IMG/VR virus record: IMGVR_UViG_3300025886_000089
Location: 1-33,664 of that record
Strand: one strand, 5' to 3'
Length of the DNA stretch: 33,664 nt
Source of the DNA: a virus
Within the stretch, counting starts at the first letter, position 1. The number at the start of each line of letters is the position of its first letter. This document shows positions 14,653 through 26,600 of the stretch, piece by piece. A program made the translations under genes and the position numbers. The notes below the pieces were generated by a model. That model did not search any database. It was not told where the DNA came from and saw only the letters and a list, made by a program, of their open reading frames with translations.

Positions 14653-17600
14653 ATGGATTCTAGTATTTTCCAGCAAATAAAAGACAAGGCCCTTTTGTCA
14701 GAGCACGACTCTTCTATAGAGCCTTTTTCGGGTATATATGATCCTTTAAAAAGCTATAAAAAGTTCGACTACGCTTTTAGCAAGGAGGATGGCAGGTTTT
14801 TTTACGCAAAAAGAGATATTGATAATGGCGGAACCTTTGCTATTGAGGGTGCTTATAGGTTTTTTCTTGACCCAGAAGGTCCAGAAAATAATGATTTTAA
14901 GACGCATTATATTTTTGATGAAGCTAATACAATTTCGACTGAAAACGTTGGTTTCGAGCCTGGGCAAAAAATAAAGCTAGAGGGCTCAATAAATGGAGCC
15001 GACGGTTTTTATGAAGTATTAAACTATGAAAGAAATTTATCTGCCTCGAATTCAATCAGTAACCAAAGCTCTATTTTGCTTAGGTTGGATGGAACAAAAA
15101 TTTTAGAAAGTTCTGGTGATGAAGATTGGTTTTGGTTTACTTCTTCATGGTTTTTGAAAACAGCTGATGGTTCTGACGAAGCTTTTCTTTGGTCTACCTC
15201 CATGCAGAATAACTTTATTTTTCATCAAAAACTAGGCTGGATGGCCTTGTCTCTTGAAGATGAAGAGAATCAATATGATACGACTCACGAAATATCTTTT
15301 TATCTTGTTGGGGCAGATGATAAGGGTCAATGGGCCTGGTCTTCTAAAGAGTTTTCGAGGTACACAAATCCTAGCACAAGCATTTCAGAGAGACCGAGTA
15401 CTTTTGTATACCTCTTTGATTCAGAGAATAAAAGTTTGGGTTCCGAGGGTTGGGCTATGGTGGGGACCCCGGATACGGAAGAGTTAAAAGCCTTGTATGG
15501 TTATTATTTTTATAATTTTTCTGAAAATAAGTATTTTTTTATTAATAAAGAAAATGGAAATTCTACTATTGATTCTGCATCTATTGCTCCAGATTCAGTG
15601 CTGGGCTCTATAAATTTTGAAAACTCTTTTGGGGTAGCCGATGTTCCCTCTGCTCAGCTTCCGGAAACAAGTGAAAGCGGTTTAATTAATAAATTTACAG
15701 ACTCAGTGCAAAGCAGGATTCAGATAAGAGGTTTGCCCAAAGATGGAAGTGATAATGCATATAAGTCTAATTCTGGGCTTTTTAATCTAGAAGAATCTGG
15801 TGGGGAAGAGTGGTTTTCTCAAAAAATATTTGAACAATTTGTTGGTTCTCAAGAATTATATATATTCAATAGGGGTAAGATTGGTTGGGAGAAAACTGTA
15901 TTTTATTACAATGGGTACTGGAATAAGTATAACATGTGGGGCTATCGTAGCGGTAGTTATGTTAAGACCTATCATCCCGAAAAGGATTCCAGGCAAACGC
16001 ATTACTACGACAGCAGTTACAAAAAGTATGGTGCCGCCGGATTTTTTGCAATTACCTCTGACCATTACAACGAATTGCAAAAAATCCGGCGGCACCATAT
16101 CCATTATTCAAGCATGAGCTATAGTCCGCTTATGGGTTGGGCGGGGCAGGATTATTTTTCTAAAATAAATTTTGAGGTTAAGTTTAGCAGGGTAGTGGAC
16201 CAGCAAGATTTAAAATCTGGTAATACATACTATGTCTACGAAAGGGGTCAAAACCCGACATCTATTAAAAATATAACAAACGACCTCGATGCTCTAACTA
16301 GAGGAAGGTCTGGGTCTGGCTCTCAAATCGCCCCCTATAATGGAGATACTTTTACCGCTCATACAGATTCTTCGTCTTTACCCGAAGGAAATCAATTGGA
16401 AGGGGATACAGTTTTTGTAGAGCTTGTTGGTCAAGATAGATACGGAGAGTTCACCTCCTCTGGCATTAATATATCTCAAGATGAAATCAGTCTTTATGAA
16501 TCTCTTCCGGAAAAAACAATGCTTGTGTATGAACAAAATTTCTCGAGAAAAAAATCTCGTGGAAACAATAGTTTTTACTATATTGATTGGAAAGCGGAGA
16601 GAATAGATAATCAAGTTATAACACTAGTTCTTGGTAAGGATGTTTTCGATTTAAATCTATCTTCAATTTCGGCAATAGAGCAAAAATCTGATCACGTTAT
16701 TAAAATATCTTCTATAGGAACCGACATAAGTAGCTCTGACTCTTGGACTTATGATGATTTCTTTTTCGACGCAGATTATGGGTCTACTGTAAGTTTCAAA
16801 GCTGATACACATATAGAAAAATACGGAAATGGTTATTTCGTGGCTAGGCCGAAAGATATAAACTCAATGACTTGCGAATTTAATTTAAATTTTAAAAATA
16901 GAACAAGTCGAGAGGCGAATTCAATATTACATTTTCTAGAAAGCCATCAAGGGCAGTACGAAAAGAAACGAGAAACTGAGTTTTTAGAATACAAGGCCGG
17001 TATTGAGGGATTTAGGTGGGATGGTAATTCAACCTTTCATCCATATGATTCTTTGGATAATCAGTCCAAGGATTTTTATTGTAGAGAATTTAGTCACAAA
17101 ATTAATTTTGAAAATAATCATGATGTATCCGCAAAGCTTGTTTCCTATAGTTCTTCTTTGCTAAATAAATCTGAATCTATTTTTGTTAAACCTGCGGAGA
17201 GTTATAGTAATAATAAAATATACCGAGAGGATGATGTTGTCTTTGAACCTGATAATCATCAGTATTATTACTGTAAGCCAACTCTTATTAATGAAGAAAC
17301 CGGAGAGCTTCAAGAATCTTTTATTGGTTTTGATCCTATAAAAAAATACATACCTCTTAAAGAAATTAAGTATGGAGACGTATACAAAGTAATAGAATCC
17401 ACTAGCGGTTTTAATTATACCTTAATAGGGTCTGACTCTAATGATATTGGAACTGCTTTTTTATACAACGGTTTAGATATTGATGAAAACTTTTCTGATG
17501 TAAAAGTTCTTTTGAGCAAAAAAGCTTGGGATAGAAATGATTCTGGTTATGAAAGTATAAATAAGGATGTATGGACTCAAGACTTTAACTGGAAGCCGTC

Positions 17601-20600
17601 TGCAAACTTTTCTATCAATCATGAGCCTCGCACTTCTTTAACTGAAATAGGAAAAAGTTATAAACAAACTTATAAAGATGGAATTAATGTTAATCGTTTA
17701 AAATTCTCGGTATCTTTTGAAAATAGGGATGATTTAGAGGCGTACTCTATACTTCATTTTTTGGAGCATCATTATGGATGCATACCCTTTTCTTTTAAGC
17801 CTCCATCGCCGTACAAAAGAAAATCTTTTATATGTAGTAACTGGAGCCACACATATAATTATAAAAACAGTCATTCTATTCTAGCCGAATTCGAAGAATT
17901 TTCTGTAGGTATTGATTCTTCTGATATTTTAAATCTTGTTACTCCTAGCCCTGTTGCCCCAGGAAGATTAATGGTAAAGTCTCCAATAGAGATGTCTTCA
18001 GAGCAGAACCCTATAATATCCTCCAAGCCTTTCATAAAAAGAATAGAGCTAGAAAACTTAGGTTCTGGGTCAATAGAAATTGTTTCGCTTAGTTTTGATG
18101 GAGCTGTTTTTCCTTCTTATTACAAAAAATTTGGGGAAAGTTATATTCCTGAGGGCTATAGCGGCGAAGAGCTTTTGAGTGATGATATTAAGGCGATAGT
18201 TTTAAATGAGATTTTTCCATTTGATAATTTAAATGAATTTGGTCAAATTAGAAGTTGGGATGACTGGCTGAAGAAAAACTCTTTACTTTCTTCAATTTTG
18301 AATAAAACTTTGATTTGGGAAAGGCCCGAATATTGGACTGTTAGGGATTTTACTAAAGAAATGTTACGCATGGTTTATTTGTATCTTCCTGAGCATGCCG
18401 AGCAGGGGTTTAGTCGCCTTCAAGCCTCTCAAATTAATGGTATACTTTCCTCTGTAGAGGGAATTAGGGTTATACTTAGAGATATGATTGGTCGAGATGA
18501 ATTTTTAGAAGAGCAGTTTATAGATCTGTATTCTGATAAATCATCGTATGAAGATACTGCTTCTATTATTCGAGCGATTTATGCGTCTAGTCAATTTAAG
18601 AGCGTAGCTGATTTAGATGTTAAGGTCATATCTAAGGATTTAAGTGATGAGGATTTATCTGCAAAAGTTAATTCTGTTTTCGATTACGCTTCCGAGCTAA
18701 CTAAATTTGAGCAAGCCTTAACCAACGAGCTTCCTATTCAGCGAGAAAAGATTAGGTTTGAAAAATATAACGATTCTCAACAAAGTTTCAAGTCGGAGGA
18801 TCAGACTGTTGAGGGAGAGTACTATCAAAAAAATAATGGAGATATATTCACTCCTTATAAATCTAAAATTGAGCCAGATCATTTTTTAAATAGAGAATTA
18901 TTTTTAAAACACGGGTCAAATAAACTAGAACCTTTCTCGAGAGGTTATATTGATTTGGTGATAAACGAAGGGAATTCAGAAGATTTTTTTAGTTTTGTGG
19001 GGAACGAGGAGGATAAAGAAATACTATGGGATACCAGCGAGGGTGATACAGGGGGGAGGATAAAGATCTCTATTATAAACTCTGACCTTTCTTCTAATTT
19101 GCAAATTGAATGGGTGACTATCGGAGACGATCAAGAATTGCAAGAACCGAATACCCTCTCTGTTTCTGTAAATAATTGGTTGTCAGGAGATCCCCAGGAG
19201 GAAGCTATTGTAGATTCTGCAAAACCATTGTCAGAGGAAGCTATTACATGTCCTTCGGTATATTTTCTAAAAACATACAACAACCCGGTGCACCCTTCAA
19301 ATATTATTAAGGGGGAAATGTATTGTGTGCATGAATACGAAGAGACCTCAGTTGATAGTTATATAGGTGTAGGTTGTAATGATTCTAATTTGGATTTAGC
19401 TTTTATAGCCACAGATCACGGTTTGAATTTTCAGTGGGGTAAGAATGATTTTGTTGTAAATGTAAGATCTTTAGATTCAAACCGGCACAACAAGGGTGGG
19501 GGGGCTATATTTCTTCCCGTAGAAAAGAAGCCTTTTTCTGAGAGCGAGTTTCCCGAACTAGACTGCAACCCTTTTCATAATAAATATGAAAATTATGATA
19601 GATATATGCGTTCTGCCATTGGCGAAAAAACATTCAAGAATAAATATTTTAATATAGATCATTTTCTTGAAGTTGAGAATGATACGCAATTTTCTAAAGA
19701 ATCCAGAGGATTAACCGAAGATTCTGGCGGCCCCACTTACTCAAAAATTGCTTCATGCTCTTTAACAAAAAATAAAGACCCTAGATTTTTTCCAGGCTTT
19801 CCCTGTAGTATAACTAGGCCGCGCAATTTTAAAGGTGGAGGCACTGTTTACGATCTTGATTATGGGAAAAACTTTGGCCTGAAAGGCTTTGAAAGCTTTA
19901 GTGAAGCCTCAAATGAAACTTTCATAATTGAAGAAAATCCTGTTCTTCAGGATTTATATAAATCTTATGAAGGTTTGGGGAATTTTAACTATCAGGGTTC
20001 CACCTTCAGGAGGCTCGCTCAAGAAAGCGTAAAAGCTTTTCCTTTGGCTGTTGACGAGGGGGATATGTTTTCTATAGAAAACATTGATTCCGAGTCGCTG
20101 CTAAGCAGCATGCAGGCAAAGGAGAAATATATTATTGAGTCTGAGGATAAAAAATTTGGAGACACGGATTTTTCTTTGCTTACGAGTTGGCTCTACATTG
20201 AGCCAAATCGAACTTTAATAAATCATATAGCCCACTGCCTTACTGCTCCCCCCGAGGAGCAAATAAATCAATGGGCCGGGCTTGGTTCTTACAAGAAGCA
20301 TATAAATGAAAAGGTTGACCTTGACTCATTGGATGTAGACGTCGACCAATTGCTTTCTATGGATAATATGCAAGATGTTATTGATTATTTTCTGGACAAG
20401 TTAAAAGCTTGGCAGACTAGTGTTCCGATTGACGAAATTCAAGAAGGAGATCTGGTAAAAATTTCTAGAGATTCTGAGCTTGTGAATTATTATGATTTAG
20501 GTTTAGAATATGAGGAAGATTTTATTGACCAGCCTCTCATTGGTAGGGTTTTTGTATTTAATGGGAATGATACTTGGTCTAATTTAGATCTTACTAGAAA

Positions 20601-23600
20601 TTTATCCCAACTGAATAACGGAGATTTTTTTGAAGTTATAGAAACTAGAGAGGGTTTTGATTTTACTGATGTTGGGGCTTTCGAAAATGAAGTTGGGTCT
20701 CTTGGTTTTTCTAATGGCGCTGCAGTTTCAGAAGAGTTTAATGATATACGGGTTAAGTTATCTTTACCTTATGTTACTTTATTGAATCAAGCGTTTCCAC
20801 AAAGCTTGAAAAAAGAAGATATTTTGCTCAATCAAACATACGAACTTGTAACGAACCCTATTGGGGATGAGGCTAAGGACCTCTTGCTTCAAGTTGGCTG
20901 CCTGGATGTCGAGGAAGGGTCCGACTTTGTTGCTATTGCCAATGGTCGAGATGTATTTATTGATCAAGCAGATCAAGGTATAAGGTTTATTCCTCTTTAT
21001 AATTTGGTTATGTACATGCCAGAGGGCACGGTTTTTACTTGTACCTATAACCCCTTAAATGATCTTTTGCTACAATCAGAAAATAGAAAAATGGTAGATT
21101 TTGGAAGCAAGGCTACGGTTCAAATACTACTACCTGATGGGCTGGGTGCTAAGTGGTCAAACCAGAGTCTACCTAGTCCTATTTTGGGGGCGAAGTATTT
21201 ATTTGAGGATCCGGATTTTCACGATTACTTTATAGAAAATTGGGCTTCTTTTGTTAAGGAAAGTTATGACCCGGGAGTTAGCTTAGATCAAACTTATGAC
21301 TTTACGAGGACAGGAAACTTTCCAGAGACAAGTTACCTCAATCATTGGGCCGCATCGAACAAACCAAACCCTAATCAAGCAAGAGGTATGATTCCTGGAT
21401 CTTCGGATCAAATAGGTTGGCTTGCGCCTGGGGTTGTTTATGCATTCTTTTCAACGTTTACGTACATGTTGCAGGAGTATAGAAAGAAAAACGGCATTCA
21501 GGCGAATGCTAAACTTGGTCAAAAATTATTTCAGTATGCTGCTAATATGATAGCTTATGAGTGGGTTGGTACTATGCCAACTTACACATTTGACGACAAC
21601 AAAAAAGAGTGGGTTTCAAATGGAACGGTGAAATTTCCTAGTGGCGGCAGAACCCCGGCCAGGGATAATAGTTTGGCGGCTTATAATTGGGCCGATACGC
21701 GATCGGATTCTTATTACGGTGATGGTGTTCTTTTGGGTATTAGTGAGGGCCTTGCGAGAGTTTTAGCTTTGTGGAGTTTGTTTGCTCAATTTTCTTGGTG
21801 TTTGGTTGGCGCAAAAAAAATGAAGTTTCATTCTCATTATAGGAAGAACTCCAATGCTTCCATATATAAAAATTTAACATGGGGAATAAATGTAGTTCAA
21901 AGGTGGATTGAGGAGTCTCCGAGTATAGACGTCACCTATGATGAGCACCCTCACTTCGAAACTTGGAGTACAATAAGCAACGAAAGCACTTTGACTATCC
22001 AAGGAAATATAAGTATAAATAACGGCTACCAAAACCTTCTGCAGAAAAGCAATGGGCAAAGATTGAGATGGGCCGCTATGTTGTATAATAGTGATCGACT
22101 TCTGAAACCCGATGGAGGTACGCATGATGATACGGTAAGAAACTTATATTGGAATATGAGTCCAGATTTAATGAGATGGTCATCAAGTAATTTTGTTAAT
22201 GCAGATACAGTAAAATCTTATTTCGAGGAGGTTCCTGTCTTGAATAATGTTCCCTTGTTTAAGTTTAAAACTTATTGGGATTGGCTTTTAAGTAAATATA
22301 AAGATAGTCTTGGTATGCCAAGCTATATTCCTGGTTCTTTTAATTATATTGACCTAAGTGGACTTGGTATTGGAATTTTGCCGACTGGGGATACAGGTGT
22401 TAGAAATAAAATCAAGTCCACAAGAATACAGAACTGGAACGCGGATCAAGTGGTCAGAAGGTTATGGGATGCAAACCCTTTGAGTGATATAACTAGTCTT
22501 CCTTCTAAAAGTGGAGAGTACAGGTTTTGGAATACGCTTGGATTCTACTATGCTTATGGGAGTCAACCTTTATCTAGTCCGGTCATACAGGGTATATTCA
22601 ATAAACCTGCTGCTATGCAGTATTTTGCCGCCTCAAACGCTTCTGAATTTATTCAAGAAATGCAAACAGATGGTGGAGCTTTGTCTAAACTTATTTTAAA
22701 AGAAATTGAAGATGGTTCCATGGAGGTTGCTAATTCTTCTGAAGAAACTCTTGAAAAAATTTACGAAAAATATTTTAGCGGAGATTCAACTGTTAAAAAA
22801 TTATATCCAGAAGATTCATGGTATGAGCTATCGGGAAAAATAAAATATGGAGATTCTACCGAAAATATTTTAGATGTAACTTGGGGTCAAACTTATGAAA
22901 TAGAAAAAGTAGGCGACGATATCTTAGAGGCGCAAAAAATATTTAAACCTATACAGGTTCCCCTTTCTTCTATTGTTGCTGGAGAAAAATACATGATTTT
23001 ATATTTTGAGGGTGGAGAAACTATAGATTTATCTGCAGTGGGCGGCTCCAGCTCTAATAAGCCAGGAGATATTGTAACGTTTGCAGTTTCGGGAGAAAAC
23101 TTTATAAAAGATAATCCAACTTTTGTTGGTTCATTTTTTGTGGGAAAAGTTGCAGATGTTTCTGTGGGAAATAAGGTAAGATTTATAAACACTCCTTATG
23201 CTGCAGTTCCTATTAATGCGATTGTTACTGATATTTCTATTGTGATATCCAGGGTTGGGTCGACAGATTTTACAAGCATTGGGGGTCCTAGTGCGTCATC
23301 TCAATATGTTGGGCAGATGTTTACCTCCACTGGAAGCGGGGCAAGCTTGTCGGGTGATTCTGAAGTTGAAATAGCTTTTTTTAATATGTCTGGGTTTAAA
23401 TTAAAACCAGTATACCCAAATTATGATTTACCCCCTCCAAGAGAAAATGATTCTTATACGGCTATTGTGGATGGATCCTTGTTAGACTGGAATTCTTTTA
23501 ACCTCAACAACGAAAAAAGAAATTCTGTGCGCTTGATTAGAGGCGCCACTGTTATTGAAAATAAATATTCTGGAGAAATAAATTTAACTGGCGACTCTTT

Positions 23601-26600
23601 ATCTGTGAATGTTAAATCTTCTGACGAATCTAATTGGGAAATTCCTGCTCATTTTATTTTGAAAGGAGAGGATTACCAAATAATAACTAACCCCGGGGGG
23701 GATGATTTTTCGCAAATCGGAGCTCTGTCTAATTCTGTGGGAACTAAGTTTACGGCAAGTGAAAATGGCTCCTATGTAAATTGGAGTGCTCATTCTACAG
23801 TTATTGCTACGAGCATTGACTCCAGTGTTTATCCTCATGACCTAAAAAGTATGCCAAACTATTCTCAGACGGCTTTAGTTGAGTTTGTTAACACTCAGCC
23901 TAATTTCGAGCAAGAATTTGTTGACGCTCACGAGGGTGTTTGGGTGGAATACATACTTAAGGCTTATAATTTAGAGGGGGGGCATATTTTATTTCCCAAT
24001 GAAATGCACAAATATGGAATTGAATCTTCTGAAGATGTGTCTTGGCCTGTAGACTCTAAAAAGGCAGAGTTGCTTGACGAAGGAGTTTTAGATAATGAGA
24101 ATCATTGCATTTTGTCTATAGAAAAAAAACCCGGAGAAAAAGGATACTCAGAGGTATATGAACAGAGGGGGATATGTAGAGCTTTTAAAGGGGAGTCTCG
24201 AGGCTCGTCGGGTAGCTCTAGTTCGATAAAATTTTATGGAGTAATAAAGTCAAGATTTTCTTCTTTTCAGGACGTCGCGAATTTAGAAGTAGAAATAACA
24301 GACAAGGCTTTTAATTACGGTTTAACTAAAAACAGAAATGATGTTTACAATATAGTTGACCGAAATGGGAACTTCGTGAACATCCCTTTTGGGAACAAAC
24401 TGGTTGCTGTTAATGAATATAATTCAATTGTTAATAAGAAGAAAAATCAAAAAAAATATATAGCATTAGAAAAAACAGTTCTTAATAATTGTACTTCTGA
24501 CTTTGCTCATGCTGTGCCAGCTAAGATTCCCGATAATTACAACTCCTTCTTGTGCAATCCAGATGATTTTGAATCTGTATTTGCTGAAATTATATTTCCT
24601 AGCCCATCAGGTGATCATACTGTAGTTCATGTAATATTAAGTGGAGAGTATAAATATATAAATAAAATTTCTATAGAGAGCATAAGTTCTGGGGTTAATC
24701 GATGGCAATTAAGCGGAGACCAGTTGATTTTTAAACTAAAAGATTTATCTTTAAGTCTGGAAGATTTTGTATTTCAGTATCAAGAGTTAGATATTAAAAT
24801 AAAGGTTGTTAAGACTGATTCTTCGTCTTTTATGACTATGAGTAATTTGTTGGAAGATAAAAAGTCTGTTGCATTTTTTACTTATGTTTATAGAGGTAAT
24901 CATCGCCAGACAACAAAAATAGTATACTCTTCAAAAATGAGTCAAGAAGATATTGATTTAATTGAAGATATAACTTATGAAAAAAATCCGAACCTAGCTG
25001 AGCATAGGTTTATGAATAAAGAAATCGCTGAGATTTTTATGCGTTATATAAGCGACGAAGATCTTCACTCTTCTGTTTGGGTTTTAGATCATAATGTCCA
25101 GCTCAAAAACTTAAAGATCACCAGGCAGTTCACAGAAACAGAAACAGACTCCGGATTAAAAACTCCCATCTTGATGGCAAGGGCTAATCTTTCTTCAGGG
25201 TTAGACCCGAGTCTTTTCTGGAACGATGGAATTTTAGTTGAACCTAAAAATATAGAAAAAGATAATGAATATTTAGTGTTGTCTGTATACGACGACGAAG
25301 TATCTGACCTGACTTCTGTAGGTGCCCATTCGGGATATCAGAATCAAGACTTTTATACTTTTATTGCTACGGCAGACGGAAGCGACTCAATAGGAGGGAG
25401 CACGATACTGGTGAATATTTCAGAAAATTTAGAAAAGGGATATATCGCTAGGTTGGTTGAGCTTTACTTAGGCTTTAGGATTGCAGACATAAACATAAAT
25501 TGGCATGAATGGGATAAATACATTGGTAATTCAGATCATGCTATTCGCAGAGGTTTGGCGTGCGCTAGTCAACAATATCATTATTGCACTCTACCTATAA
25601 AATCTGCTATGGCTGACGATTCAGTGCCTAGCTCAATAATTGATTCTGAGGATATGAAGAAAACCGCATTTGCTGTTCCGCCCCTGGTTCACATGGGTAA
25701 TAATATTGGTAGAGCTCCAAAGTGGAAAACGGGAGAAATCAATAAAAATAGAGAGAGCGAATTTAGGGTTACTACGGAGGACTTATTGCCGCATTATCTT
25801 GTTGATAGTGTGAATTATCTTATCCTTTCACATCTTGAGCTGGGCGTTGCTTATCCGGAGATAGGCGAGGTTTATACTATAGCTTCTGTTCCGCTGTTAG
25901 AGGAAGATTATTTTGATTATTCTTTGATTGGCGGCCCTCAGTCGAATTATTCTGTTGGGGATACTTTTACTTGCAGTAATGAAATTAATTTTTGGCAAAA
26001 TGATCTAACCTATAGCGAGGGGGATCATGTGGTGTATAGAGGGAAAACATATCAGGCATTAAAAGATGATATTACTGTTGGGCAATTTATTGAATTTGAA
26101 GAGTGGGGGCAAATATCTAACCTAAATAGAATTCATGGAAATTTTCCTTCTTTGGGAGTGTCTCTGAATGAGCCTGGTGAAGAATTTATTTATAAGGGGG
26201 ATTATATTGAGTTAATTCCGTTAGGCATGGTTCAGTTAAGTAATAAATCCCTACCTTCTAGTAATGTTGGTAAAGCCCGGGAACTATTGGGCTTAAAAAT
26301 TGATTTTAAAAATATTGATTCAAGCGATATTGTTCCTAGTTACGATAAGGTTCCCTCTTACTTGTATGCATTAGCTAATACTTACTCCCTTGATGTAGGC
26401 TTTCTAAATCCTGGAAGTTTTTCCACTAGAGCTAATAATATTTTTTCTCCCATTGATCTCCACAATCAATTTATGCAATATGGGTTTCAGCATTTTTACG
26501 GTAAGGATACAAAATATAAGTTTAATTATGGTTGTAAAAAAGCTTTTTATTTGGGGAATTCATATGACCCTTACGAATTTTACAAAGCAATACATATTGG

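Noticed and set aside
15856-16104. Minus-strand 82-aa frame and a matching plus-strand 105-aa frame with similar peptides (VPPDFLQ)
   Set aside because: The two frames resemble each other only because they read the same inverted repeat from both sides. Both lie inside the giant gene and have no ribosome binding site support.
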